Assembly (NCBI RefSeq): GCF_022049065.2
Contig: NZ_CP095743.1
Location: 1,131,001-1,195,000, forward strand
Length of the DNA stretch: 64,000 nt
Reading direction: 5' to 3'
Source: Niallia sp. Man26
GTDB taxonomy: Bacteria; Bacillota; Bacilli; Bacillales; Cytobacillaceae
How positions within the stretch are numbered: the first letter of the stretch is position 1; each line of letters begins with the position of its first letter. The position numbers and the translations under genes were made by a program. The notes below the pieces were generated by a model that saw nothing but the letters and a program-made list of their open reading frames with translations, made no database searches and had not been told where the DNA came from. Positions 28,265-36,531 of this stretch are shown here, piece after piece.

Positions 28265-29323
28265 ATGACTTCATATAAAGTAGGGATCGTAGGGTGTGGC
28301 AATATTTTTCCGATGCATGCACAATCAATCGTAACAAGAGAAGATGCTGAGCTTGTTGCAGTTTGTGATGTAAAAAAAGACCGGGCAGATTCAAAAGCGG
28401 CCATTTATAATTGTGCCAGCTACACAGACTATGAAAAGATGTTTGAGCAAGAGTCTCTCGATGTTATCCATATTTGTCTGCCCCATCATTTGCATGCGCC
28501 TGTTGCCATTGCTGCAGCAAAAAGAAAGATTCATGTGCTGACAGAAAAGCCGATGTCTATCAGCTTAGAAGATGCAGAAGAGATGGTAGCAGCACATCAG
28601 GAAAATGGCACAACATTAGGCGTTATTTTCCAGAATCGTTATAATCCAGGCTCTCAGCTTATTAAGAGGATGCTTGTAAACGGTGAATTGGGTGCGATTA
28701 AATCAGGAAAATTATCAGTAACATGGGATCGCTCTGATGAATATTATCAAAAAAGTGATTGGAAAGGTACGTGGGAGAAAGAAGGCGGCGGCGTTATTAT
28801 CGACCAGGCGATTCACACATTAGATTTGATGAGATGGTTCATTGACAGTGATATTAAATATGTCGATGCAACCATCAGCAACAGAGCTCATGAAATAATT
28901 GAAGTAGAGGATTCTGCTGAAGGAGTAATTTCCTTTCAAAACAATGTTGTAGCAGCTTTTCATGCCATCAATTACTACACATATGATGCACCTGTGGAAA
29001 TAGAGCTGCATTGTGAACAAGGAATTGCTAAAATGGTTGCAGACCGTGCAACTGTTCGTTTGATGGATGGCAGAGAGTTTATCGCTGACAATAATCCGCA
29101 AGAAACATTCCATTATGATAATGGTGCAAAGGGCTATTGGGGTGTAAGTCATGTCAAGCAAATCAACAATTTCTATGAGTCTCTAAAATCAGGAGCAGCC
29201 CCTGATATTACGGGAACAGATGCATTAAAAACACAAAAAATGATTTGTGCTATCTATGAATCTGGCAAGAAAAGAGAAAGAGTTGTATTCCAACAAAATA
29301 CATCGCAAAAAGAATTGGCTTAA
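28265..29323 (+). CDS. Gfo/Idh/MocA family oxidoreductase 2
   Basis: A 352-residue member of the same dehydrogenase family as the gene at 26211 but clearly diverged. The Rossmann motif is GIVGCGNIFPMHAQ, the catalytic lysine lies in TEKPMSIS, and the second domain has GGGVIIDQAIHTLDLMRWF with the active-site histidine. AGGAGG stands before ATG 28265, 24 bases after the TIM-barrel gene. It ends the thuA operon. Two different dehydrogenases in one operon could act in opposite directions, oxidising one sugar and reducing the product, a redox-neutral epimerisation or keto-glycoside scheme. This role is inferred from context only. Confidence 0.92.
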   Translation: MTSYKVGIVGCGNIFPMHAQSIVTREDAELVAVCDVKKDRADSKAAIYNCASYTDYEKMFEQESLDVIHICLPHHLHAPVAIAAAKRKIHVLTEKPMSISLEDAEEMVAAHQENGTTLGVIFQNRYNPGSQLIKRMLVNGELGAIKSGKLSVTWDRSDEYYQKSDWKGTWEKEGGGVIIDQAIHTLDLMRWFIDSDIKYVDATISNRAHEIIEVEDSAEGVISFQNNVVAAFHAINYYTYDAPVEIELHCEQGIAKMVADRATVRLMDGREFIADNNPQETFHYDNGAKGYWGVSHVKQINNFYESLKSGAAPDITGTDALKTQKMICAIYESGKKRERVVFQQNTSQKELA

Positions 29324-29330
29324 TAGACGA

Positions 29331-29352
29331 ACCTTTGTGAAGACTCAAAGGT
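29331..29352. other. hairpin without T-run after the thuA operon
   Basis: ACCTTTG (29331-29337) and CAAAGGT (29346-29352) form perfect 7-bp arms around 8 bases just after the last stop. No T tract follows, so it may stabilise the mRNA end rather than terminate. Confidence 0.4.
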
Positions 29353-29470
29353 AGCTGAAACACTCTGCAATGACATTTGCCAATAGCTATACTAAATTAA
29401 TTGACTTGATTAAATGAAAGTCAAAAAACAAATTTAGCAGCCATTGTCCAAGCAGAACGTGAATAAATAT

Positions 29471-29503
29471 GAAGAGGATTCCTGATTGGGGGTCCTCTTT
29501 CTT
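29471..29503 (+). terminator. terminator of the thuA operon
   Basis: GAAGAGGAT pairs with GTCCTCTTT across a loop of about ten bases and is followed by TTTCTT. It separates the thuA unit from the SGNH-AKR-transporter unit. Confidence 0.7.
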
Positions 29504-29557
29504 AGCTGTCAACAAAAAAAACATGTTTTTCAATTTTTGTAAATAGAAAAAAAGGGT

Positions 29558-29586
29558 TTGCAAATAGAATAAGAGAATGCTAGTAT
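29558..29586 (+). promoter_or_regulatory. promoter of the SGNH-AKR-SET unit
   Basis: TTGCAA (29558-29563) and TAGTAT (29581-29586) are separated by 17 bases, in the 352-base gap after the thuA operon. Confidence 0.7.
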
Positions 29587-29603
29587 TGGTGCGAACAATG
29601 TGA

Positions 29604-29617
29604 TGAAAGCGTTTGAA
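29604..29617 (+). promoter_or_regulatory. cre site
   Basis: TGAAAGCGTTTGAA matches the CcpA consensus TGWAARCGYTWNCW at 13 of 14 positions. It lies just downstream of the promoter, where CcpA binding blocks elongation, so this unit is probably subject to catabolite repression. Confidence 0.75.
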
Positions 29618-29675
29618 CTATTAATATATACATGTAGAACACTTAAACTTTTGTGAGGGAAAGAGGTTGGTCAGC

Positions 29676-30293
29676 TTGAACAAAAAGGATCTATTGCTGT
29701 TCATTGGTGACAGCATTACAGAAGCAGGCAGATATGAAGATCCGGAACAGATTGGTTTCAGCTATGTCCGTTATATTAGAGATTATATGGCGATTAATCG
29801 GCCAGAGTCTCTCCCAACAATCATCAATAAAGGGATTGGCGGCAATAGAGTCCCTGATTTGGCGGAGCGCTGGGAAGCAGATGTACTGAATCTAAAGCCA
29901 GATTATGTATCGATATCAATTGGCATCAATGATGTATGGCGACAGCTGGATTCCCCGCATCAAGAGTCATTGTCGCCAGAACAATTTAAAGAAGTTTATG
30001 CTAATTTGATTGAGCAAGTTCGCGCCCGCACAAATGCCAAAGTCATTTTAATGGAGCCGACTGTAATCGAAGAGAATGTAGATGCCCAAGGAAACAGGCT
30101 GCTCATACCATATGTAAAAGCAGTACAGGAACTGGCTGAAAGCTATAATGCCGTGCTTGTGCCAACACATACAGCATTTATTGCATATCTTCAAAAAGAG
30201 AATCACCAAGTGCTGACAACAGACGGTGTTCATATGAATACAGCTGGAAATATGCTGATGGCACAAACATGGCTTCAAGCCGTCTTAAACTAA
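29676..30293 (+). CDS. SGNH/GDSL-family hydrolase (carbohydrate esterase-like)
   Basis: A 205-residue esterase. TTG 29676 is chosen because AGAGG at 29662-29666 is well spaced; an in-frame TTG at 29667 abuts that site. The catalytic elements are complete: Ser13 in FIGDSITEAG, Gly55 in GIGGN, Asn85 in GIND, and Asp183/His186 in DGVHM. There is no signal peptide, so it acts in the cytoplasm. Cytoplasmic SGNH esterases next to sugar genes often remove acetyl groups from imported oligosaccharides. The cre-controlled promoter and the sugar genes around it support that, but the substrate is not established. Confidence 0.9.
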   Translation: MNKKDLLLFIGDSITEAGRYEDPEQIGFSYVRYIRDYMAINRPESLPTIINKGIGGNRVPDLAERWEADVLNLKPDYVSISIGINDVWRQLDSPHQESLSPEQFKEVYANLIEQVRARTNAKVILMEPTVIEENVDAQGNRLLIPYVKAVQELAESYNAVLVPTHTAFIAYLQKENHQVLTTDGVHMNTAGNMLMAQTWLQAVLN

Positions 30294-30313
30294 ATCGAAA
30301 AGGAGATAACGAA

Positions 30314-31312
30314 ATGGTGTATACAGCGAATGAAAACCGTTATGAATCGATGAAATATAATCGAGCTGGAAACTCAGGTCTTTTGCTCCCAGCCATCTCT
30401 TTAGGGCTTTGGCATAATTTTGGCGGTGTGGATACATATGAAAATGGCCGGGCTATTTTAAGGAAAGCATTTGATTTGGGCATCACCCATTTCGACCTGG
30501 CAAATAATTACGGGCCGCCGCCTGGAACAGCGGAAGAGATGTTCGGAAAAATGTTAAAGGATGATTTTGCGCCATATCGGGATGAAATGGTTATTTCCAC
30601 TAAGGCAGGCTATCATATGTGGCCAGGTCCATATGGTGACTGGGGCTCAAAAAAATATCTTGTTTCCAGTCTTGATCAAAGCTTGAAAAGAATGGGACTT
30701 GAGTATGTGGATATCTTTTACTCGCATCGTCCAGATCCAAATACGCCTTTAGAGGAGACGATGTCGGCTCTTGACCTCGTTGTTCGGCAAGGGAAAGCTA
30801 TGTATGTTGGAATCTCTAACTATAGTGCAGAACAGACTGCAGAAGCAGTCAAAATTCTCAATCGCCTTGGCACTCCGCTGCTTATTCATCAGCCGAAATA
30901 TTCTCTTTTGGACCGCTGGATAGAAACAGGGCTTCAAGACGTATTAGCAGAAAACGGTGTTGGTTCGATTGCCTTTTGTCCGCTGGCACAAGGTTTGCTG
31001 ACAAGCAAATACGCAAACGGCATTCCGGAAAATTCAAGGGCTGCAAAACCACAAAGCTTCCTGAAGAAAGACCAGGTTACCGAGGAGTTGGTAGATCGCG
31101 TGATGAAATTGAATCAAATTGCATCAAACCGCGGTCAAAGCCTTGCTCAAATGTCTTTAGCATGGGTTCTTCGCCATGGGAAAGTTACTTCTGCTCTCAT
31201 CGGTGCAAGCCGAGTTAGCCAAGTTGAAGAAAATGTCGCAGCACTGAACAACTTAGATTTTTCGGAGAAAGAGCTTGCAGATATTGATTATATTTTAACT
31301 GCTTCCTTCTAG
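30314..31312 (+). CDS. aldo/keto reductase, YghZ (L-glyceraldehyde 3-phosphate reductase) type
   Basis: ATG 30314 lies behind AAAGGAGATAA; a longer frame from 30269 overlaps the esterase gene and is unlikely. The 332-residue protein has the AKR catalytic tetrad Asp61, Tyr66, Lys97 and His138 (FDLANNYGPPPG, ISTKAGY, FYSHRPDP). The motifs HMWPGPYGDWGSKK and LLIHQPKYSLLDRW are typical of the AKR14/YghZ subgroup. These enzymes reduce small aldehydes, including L-glyceraldehyde 3-phosphate. Within this unit it may reduce an aldehyde intermediate of an unusual sugar. Confidence 0.92.
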   Translation: MVYTANENRYESMKYNRAGNSGLLLPAISLGLWHNFGGVDTYENGRAILRKAFDLGITHFDLANNYGPPPGTAEEMFGKMLKDDFAPYRDEMVISTKAGYHMWPGPYGDWGSKKYLVSSLDQSLKRMGLEYVDIFYSHRPDPNTPLEETMSALDLVVRQGKAMYVGISNYSAEQTAEAVKILNRLGTPLLIHQPKYSLLDRWIETGLQDVLAENGVGSIAFCPLAQGLLTSKYANGIPENSRAAKPQSFLKKDQVTEELVDRVMKLNQIASNRGQSLAQMSLAWVLRHGKVTSALIGASRVSQVEENVAALNNLDFSEKELADIDYILTASF

Positions 31313-31409
31313 CAGTTACAAAATAACATTGCTGTCTAAATGGCAGCAATGTTTGTTTGCTAAAGACAGAATACAACTGTATTGATAGAAAAAAGGAGAG
31401 GAAATCATC

Positions 31410-32633
31410 ATGATAAAAAAACTGTTGTTTGTGTGGAGAATCCCATCATTTCCAATTCTTTTTTTAGCGAATTTCATATTTGGCTTGTCTATGTCATTTT
31501 TTGCCCCATTCTCTTCCCTTTTTGGAATTGATGAGGTTGGAATGAGCAATATCGGATTTGGGGTATTTATGACAATTATGGCAATTGGCGGTGTCGTAAT
31601 CAGCACCATCATTGCCAAAAAATCAGATGCACAATTAAGCAGAAAGAAAATTTTATTATTTACAAGCTTTACAGGCATGCTCGGCTATATAGGCTTTGCC
31701 TTTGTCCGGGATTATCTCTTTTTGGCAGTGATAGCCTTTGTTCTGCTTGGTTCGGCAGCTGCCTCTGTGCCGCAGCTGTGGGCCTATGCGCGGGAGGCGC
31801 TGTATCATTCTGATGTTCCGAAAGAACAGGTGCCGTTTGTAATGAATGTTTTCAGGATGTTCTTTGCTCTTTCCTGGACAGTAGGACCTGCAGCAGCAGC
31901 ATGGCTGCTGGCAATAATAGACTTCAAAGGATTGTTTCTGTTAGTTGCAGCAAGCTATGGAATAGGAATGATTGTAATACTGCTTTTCTTGAAGGATATT
32001 CCGAAAATTGTTGGTGAAAAGAAGGCTGCCCCTACCGGGGTGAGCTCTTATGTCCGGAAGCCTCATATATTCGGAAACTTGGCTGCTGCTTTGCTTTTAG
32101 CAGCTGCAACATCAATTCATATGTTGAATGCTCCGCAATTTGTTACTAAAGTGCTTGGTGGCAGCGAGTTTGATGTTGGGTTAATATTCAGTGTGCCGCC
32201 GATTTTTGAAGTACCAATGATGATTGCTGTCGGAATCTTGGCTACAAAGCTTGATAACAGTCTGCTCATAAGGATAGGCTTTGGCATTGCTGCCATTTAT
32301 TTTACTCTATTCTTTTTTGTTGGCGAACCTTGGCAGATCTATCCACTGCAAATATTAAGTGCTGCACAAGTTTCCATTACTTCAGGAATTGCCATTTCTT
32401 ATTTTCAGGATTTTATTCCTCAAGCACAAGGAACGGCAACAACACTGTATATGAATTCTACCCAAATCGGCAACACGGTTGGTTATTTGCTGTTTGGCGT
32501 TTTAGCAGAAGCGATGAGCTATGGCAATGTCATTATTATTTATGCGATTTTCGCCATTGTTGCCTTACTATGTCTAATCCTTTTCGGAAAGGAAAAGCAA
32601 AAAGCACAAACAGCATCGTTTCGGATGGAATAA
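31410..32633 (+). CDS. MFS sugar efflux transporter, SET family
   Basis: A 407-residue integral membrane protein with about twelve hydrophobic segments. The pattern resembles SetA/SetB sugar efflux pumps: a first-half segment VPQLWAYAREALYHSD and the following RMFFALSWTVGPAAAA parallel conserved SET regions. Such transporters export glucosides, lactose or sugar analogues and relieve sugar-phosphate stress. AAGGAGAGG precedes ATG 31410. It is the last gene of the cre-controlled unit and is followed by a strong terminator. Export of a toxic or non-metabolised sugar from the pathway encoded upstream is a plausible role. Confidence 0.85.
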   Translation: MIKKLLFVWRIPSFPILFLANFIFGLSMSFFAPFSSLFGIDEVGMSNIGFGVFMTIMAIGGVVISTIIAKKSDAQLSRKKILLFTSFTGMLGYIGFAFVRDYLFLAVIAFVLLGSAAASVPQLWAYAREALYHSDVPKEQVPFVMNVFRMFFALSWTVGPAAAAWLLAIIDFKGLFLLVAASYGIGMIVILLFLKDIPKIVGEKKAAPTGVSSYVRKPHIFGNLAAALLLAAATSIHMLNAPQFVTKVLGGSEFDVGLIFSVPPIFEVPMMIAVGILATKLDNSLLIRIGFGIAAIYFTLFFFVGEPWQIYPLQILSAAQVSITSGIAISYFQDFIPQAQGTATTLYMNSTQIGNTVGYLLFGVLAEAMSYGNVIIIYAIFAIVALLCLILFGKEKQKAQTASFRME

Positions 32634-32680
32634 AGTTTTATGAAAAAGGCAGAGACATAAGTATGTAAATTTGTGTAAAC

Positions 32681-32724
32681 ACCGATCTATTTAATCATGT
32701 ATTGATTAATAGATCGGTTTTTGT
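32681..32724 (+). terminator. terminator after the SET transporter
   Basis: ACCGATCTATT (32681-32691) and AATAGATCGGT (32708-32718) are perfect arms, with a nested TAATCA/TGATTA in the loop, followed by TTTTTGTGTTTT. Confidence 0.9.
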
Positions 32725-32757
32725 GTTTTAGTTTTAATACACTAATTAAAAATCTTA

Positions 32758-32887
32758 GTGGAATGGAGCGGAGGACACTCAACTCCTGCGGGAAATAGAG
32801 GAAAGGATGAGACTACGCAGGCGAAGACGAGGAGGCTCATCTTCCTCCCCGCGGAAAGCGAGTGGCTGGAGCGCAATGAAACGAACT
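32758..32887. repeat. dispersed structured Bacillaceae repeat element
   Basis: The approximately 130-base element begins GGAATGGAGCGGAGGACACTC and ends GGCTGGAGCGCAATG plus AAACGAAC, a form I recognise from intergenic regions of many Bacillus-group genomes. It is more GC-rich than its surroundings and can fold: CACTC with GAGTG, CTGCGGG with CCCGCGG, and GATGAG with CTCATC. Only one copy is seen in this window. The open frame running through it (start 32807) is therefore unlikely to be a gene. Confidence 0.7.
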
Positions 32888-33095
32888 AATTTTAAAGCCG
32901 TATTCAATTTAGTCACAAGCTTTATTTTTCAAATTGTAATTTTATTAATCGTGTTTAGACTGGTTATCTTTCGTTTTATCTCAACCTCTTTTTTATAGCC
33001 AAATAAAAATTGCAGTAAACTCATAGTAAAAAAATAAATTTATGTATAAAATAAAAGAATCGTTTGAAATTATCCTCAAGCTAGGAGGAGTGTTG

Positions 33096-33530
33096 TTGGA
33101 GTCTCGAAAGGAAAAAGAGAAAAAACAAGTAAAAAAACAGCATTTGCTGCTTGCCAATATCTTGCAGCAAATTTTGAATATTTCCTTGATTTTGCTTGCG
33201 TTAATGCTAAGTGTTTTATTATGCAAAGAAATCATTTACTTTGTCGGACATGCAATGGAGCTCCATCAGATAAGCAGCAATTATGAACTGCTTGAAAGAA
33301 TATTGGTGTTCTTTTTGTACTTTGAGTTTATTGCCCTCATAGTGAAATATTTTCAAGAAAGCTATCACTTTCCATTAAGATACTTTCTTTATATCGGCAT
33401 CACTGCAATGGTCAGACTTATCATTGTCTACCACGATAATCCATTGCACACACTGCTGTATACCTGTGCTATTCTTGTATTAGTTATCAGCTACTACATA
33501 ATCTCGGCAGCATCATCAAGGAAACATTAG
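33096..33530 (+). CDS. psiE: PsiE family membrane protein
   Basis: A protein of about 144 residues of the phosphate-starvation-inducible PsiE family. After a basic N-terminus (SRKEKEKKQVKKQH) there are four hydrophobic segments. The conserved second half includes FEFIALIVKYFQ, HFPLRYFLYIGITAMVR and the VYHDNP loop. AGGAGG at 33083-33088 is best spaced for TTG 33096 or 33093; the ATG at 33042 would include it. Function of the family is not known in detail. It is followed 37 bases later by a MarR regulator gene but does not obviously belong to the efflux unit. Confidence 0.85.
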   Translation: MESRKEKEKKQVKKQHLLLANILQQILNISLILLALMLSVLLCKEIIYFVGHAMELHQISSNYELLERILVFFLYFEFIALIVKYFQESYHFPLRYFLYIGITAMVRLIIVYHDNPLHTLLYTCAILVLVISYYIISAASSRKH

Positions 33531-33567
33531 AAATAGTAAAGAGAAGCTTCAAAGGGGGAGGATGCAA

Positions 33568-33996
33568 ATGAATAGTTCACTTCAGTCGATAGAATATGAA
33601 GTTGCACTTCTGGTTCGTTTAATTACGGCAAGCAATCCAAAGCTTGGGAGTCTTGATCGATCCGAATACTTAATATTAAGTGAATTACAGCAAAAAGGGC
33701 CGATTGGAATTAATGAAATAGCACACCAGCTGCTGTTAAATATCTCAACTGCCAGCAGACAGGTTAGTAATCTCGAAACGAAAGCTTATATTAAAAGATA
33801 CCCTGATGCGAATAATGGACGGATAAGCCTGATTGAAATAACAGAAGAAGGACTTGAGGTTCTAAAACGAGTGCAAAAGGCACGCCGTACAGTGTATGGG
33901 GATATCTTAAAAGACTGGAAACAGGAAGAAATCGGCCAATTGGATAAATTAATTAGTCGCCTTAATGCTGATTTTAAGAAGTGGGGGCAAGATTAA
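33568..33996 (+). CDS. MarR family transcriptional regulator
   Basis: A 142-residue winged-helix repressor. The DNA-binding region (about residues 45-110) contains GINEIAHQLLLNISTASRQVSN and the wing RYPDANNGRISLIEITEEG (both within single stretches of family consensus). ATG 33568 is better spaced from AAAGGGGGAGG than ATG 33562. It ends at a terminator, and 120 bases downstream begins an EmrB/EmrA-type efflux operon whose promoter is covered by a long perfect palindrome; this regulator is the obvious candidate to bind it. MarR proteins are commonly released by the drugs or phenolic acids that the pump exports. Confidence 0.92.
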   Translation: MNSSLQSIEYEVALLVRLITASNPKLGSLDRSEYLILSELQQKGPIGINEIAHQLLLNISTASRQVSNLETKAYIKRYPDANNGRISLIEITEEGLEVLKRVQKARRTVYGDILKDWKQEEIGQLDKLISRLNADFKKWGQD

Positions 33997-34026
33997 AAGG
34001 GATTCTTACAAAGAGTCTCTTTTTTT
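33996..34026 (+). terminator. terminator after marR
   Basis: AAAGGGATTCTT pairs with AAGAGTCTCTTT using G-T pairs across a 4-base loop, followed by a run of T residues. Confidence 0.7.
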
Positions 34027-34042
34027 CTGCCGTAAAAAAAGA

Positions 34043-34099
34043 TTGATTATTTATTTATATATTGTATAATACAACTTGTTATATACAATATATAAATAA
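34043..34099 (+). promoter_or_regulatory. emrB promoter with long palindromic operator
   Basis: TTGATT (34043-34048) and TATAAT (34065-34070) are separated by 16 bases. The -10 element lies within a perfect inverted repeat: TTATTTATATATTGTATA (34051-34068) and TATACAATATATAAATAA (34082-34099) around 13 bases. An operator this symmetrical and AT-rich fits MarR-family regulators, probably in two adjacent dimers. Confidence 0.8.
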
Positions 34100-34120
34100 C
34101 CACAAAAAGGGGGAGGGAAA

Positions 34121-35740
34121 ATGAGTCAGCAAGTTAATACATCTGCATCTGAATCAGAGAAGGTGGCAGTTCCTCCATATTTAATCATTTCCATCTTGAC
34201 AATATTCGCCATCGGTTCACAGTATTTTTCCAATCTTTCTTATATATTAAACCAAGGTGTGATACAAAATGGTTTGCAGCTTGGAACAAGCAGCCTATTG
34301 CTGCCTTCGACCTTATCTAATCTTGGGTTTGCATTTGGTGTGCCTATAGGACCAGTGTTGACAAGGAAATTTGGTTTACGAAAGAACTATTTGCTGTTTA
34401 CATTTATTTTTCTGATTGGCTCCATTATGGCAGTCCTTACAGAAGATTTATTGTTTCTTATCATCGGGAGGGTTGTCCAAGGAATCAGTGCAGGATTTTT
34501 GTTTTTAACGATCTTGCCTGCCAGTCTAAAGTCGTTTCCTAATAAAATCAGGAACACGTTTTTGCTGATGATCATCACAGGTCTGTTCGGTGCTAGCGCT
34601 TTAGGTGCTTTATTTGGAGCCGTATCCTTACAGGCCGACGCTTGGCGCTGGCTGTTTGTGCTGAATGTTATAGCTTCTGTTCTGTGTTTATTGGTTGGCT
34701 TTTTCGGTTTGCCAAAGCTAGAGCAGAAAGAAGAGCATTTGCCACAGGACAAAACAGGCATATTCCTATGGACGGCTTTGCTAGCGGTGCTTGCCGTTCC
34801 ATTATGTAATTTAGTGGACAAAGGCTTTTCATCAATCTATGTTTGGCCATTTTTACTAGCAGCTTTCATACTGATGTGCCTATTTATTGTTGTTGATAGA
34901 AAGGCCGAAACCCCATTAGTGCCATTTAGAACATTAAAGGCATCAAAGCCTATCTCAGGCACAATCATGGCCATCGCTTCTCATCTGGCATTAGTTTTTG
35001 CAATTGCTGGTATTAATGGGTTCTTACGCAATAATTTAGATTTGCCGTTTGTATACTTGTCCCATTTTTATTTCTGGTTTTTCGTCGGTATAGTTGTGAC
35101 AGCTGTTCTAAAAACGGTTTTATATGACAAATTAGGAGCAGGTATCCTTGGTATTATTGGTTCAATTGCCGTTATTTACGTAAGCATTCAATGGAGAACA
35201 ATTGATTCAGCAACCTCCTTGCATGAATTATATTTTCAAGTCGCCTGTCTAGGAGCGGGGGTAAGCATGGTATTAGTGGGTGGAGCATTAGGAACTGCTC
35301 TTGCAGGAGACATTCACCAAGCCTCCATGCGGTCTGTCACGTTACATTCTATGCGTAACTTTGCCGGTGCCATTGTTTCCCCGTTACTCGCATGGTTTTT
35401 AACAAAGCAAAACGCCGTCAATTATGAAATGATTCGCTGGAGCCTGCAAAGTGACAGTTCAGAGTTTAAATTGGAAATGGCAAATTGGACGCGTCGTTTA
35501 ATGGGGCAGGGGAATTCTGTTGCAGATGCAAAATCATTGGCATCTTATGAACTCGTTGTTCATGCCAAAAAATCTGCTATTTTAGGAGCCTACCATCAGC
35601 TTTTCACAATACTGCTAGTTTTAGGTGTAATTATGCTGCTTTCTTCCATCGGTAAAGTTGCCACAGGCAAGGGCAGATCACTTGTTCAAAAACCGTCAAA
35701 GGAAGCTGTAAATCACAAGGCGGAAAACATTAGAGTCTAA
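34121..35740 (+). CDS. EmrB-like MFS drug efflux transporter (DHA2 family)
   Basis: A 539-residue membrane protein of the 14-segment DHA2 family. Conserved motifs include the loop RKFGLRKN between segments 2 and 3 and GRVVQGISAGFLF in segment 4. A large polar loop before the last segment (about residues 440-490) and a hydrophilic C-terminal tail are visible. GGGGGAGGG precedes the ATG. The following gene, 20 bases downstream, encodes an EmrA/HlyD-like partner, so the two form a proton-driven export pair. Regulation by the upstream MarR protein through the 34051-34099 palindrome is likely. Exported substrate unknown. Confidence 0.92.
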   Translation: MSQQVNTSASESEKVAVPPYLIISILTIFAIGSQYFSNLSYILNQGVIQNGLQLGTSSLLLPSTLSNLGFAFGVPIGPVLTRKFGLRKNYLLFTFIFLIGSIMAVLTEDLLFLIIGRVVQGISAGFLFLTILPASLKSFPNKIRNTFLLMIITGLFGASALGALFGAVSLQADAWRWLFVLNVIASVLCLLVGFFGLPKLEQKEEHLPQDKTGIFLWTALLAVLAVPLCNLVDKGFSSIYVWPFLLAAFILMCLFIVVDRKAETPLVPFRTLKASKPISGTIMAIASHLALVFAIAGINGFLRNNLDLPFVYLSHFYFWFFVGIVVTAVLKTVLYDKLGAGILGIIGSIAVIYVSIQWRTIDSATSLHELYFQVACLGAGVSMVLVGGALGTALAGDIHQASMRSVTLHSMRNFAGAIVSPLLAWFLTKQNAVNYEMIRWSLQSDSSEFKLEMANWTRRLMGQGNSVADAKSLASYELVVHAKKSAILGAYHQLFTILLVLGVIMLLSSIGKVATGKGRSLVQKPSKEAVNHKAENIRV

Positions 35741-35760
35741 TCAAGATTGGAGAGAAACAG

Positions 35761-36396
35761 ATGAGCAAAGGGAAAATATTATTAATAAACTTCATCGGAC
35801 TTGTTGTTATATTAGGTCTGATTGCTTTAGGAGCTTATTTTTATTATCAAAACAAAAATTATGTAAAAACAGATGATGCTGTCGTTTCAGCAGATATTAC
35901 GGAGATTGTGGCGCCAACTTCAGGGGTTCTAACGAGCTGGAACGGGGAAGCTGGAAAAGATTTAAATAAAAAGGAATCAGTAGGAAAGGTAAGCAGTGGG
36001 AAGACTGCAAGTAACGTAAACAGTATGGAGGCTGGAACGATTATTAAAAATGAAGCAAAGGCAAATGAGCTTGTTCAAGCAGGGCAGGTGCTCGCTCAAA
36101 CAGCAGATATGGATCATATGTATGTTTTAGCGAATATTAAGGAAACCGAATTAAAAGACATTGAGATTGGTGATAATGTTGATATAACCGTGGACGGTGA
36201 TTCAGATGTAATGTTTGACGGAAAGATAGAAGATATCAGCTATGCGACAAACTCTGTCTTTTCTGCATTGCCTTCGCAAAATGCAACAGGGAATTATACG
36301 AAAGTGACACAAAAAGTCCAAGTGAAAATTTCCATTCAGAATCCGACAAAAAAAGTGCTGCTCGGTATGAATGCAGAGGTAAAGATATCTATTTAA
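35761..36396 (+). CDS. HlyD/EmrA-like membrane fusion (periplasmic adaptor) protein
   Basis: A 211-residue protein, short for the family. One N-terminal membrane anchor (about residues 5-27, LINFIGLVVILGLIALGAYF) is followed by VKTDDAVVSADITEIVAPTSG, the lipoyl-like half characteristic of EmrA (split here in two runs). A short middle replaces the long coiled coil of Gram-negative EmrA, and a beta-barrel domain contains VDITVDGD and GMNAEVKISI. Gram-positive members lack an outer membrane partner and probably stabilise the transporter or guide substrate across the wall. It ends the two-gene efflux unit. Confidence 0.9.
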   Translation: MSKGKILLINFIGLVVILGLIALGAYFYYQNKNYVKTDDAVVSADITEIVAPTSGVLTSWNGEAGKDLNKKESVGKVSSGKTASNVNSMEAGTIIKNEAKANELVQAGQVLAQTADMDHMYVLANIKETELKDIEIGDNVDITVDGDSDVMFDGKIEDISYATNSVFSALPSQNATGNYTKVTQKVQVKISIQNPTKKVLLGMNAEVKISI

Positions 36397-36399
36397 GAA

Positions 36400-36442
36400 A
36401 AAGGGCAAATCCTAAGAAACTAGCTTAGGGTTTGTCCTTTTT
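36400..36442 (+). terminator. terminator of the emrBA unit
   Basis: AAGGGCAAATCCTAAG pairs with CTTAGGGTTTGTCCTT around a 7-base loop and runs into T residues. Confidence 0.88.
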
Positions 36443-36531
36443 CGTTTTCTTAATATAGTAAAATTAACTTGAGGATGCATGTAAAAGATTGGTATTATAG
36501 AAGAAGATTATAGAAAGAGAGAATGCTTCGT

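Noticed and set aside
32807-32998. 63-codon frame starting MRLRRRRRGG
   Set aside because: Its first third lies in the dispersed repeat element and has repeat-derived Arg/Ser composition; the hydrophobic end lacks a ribosome site.
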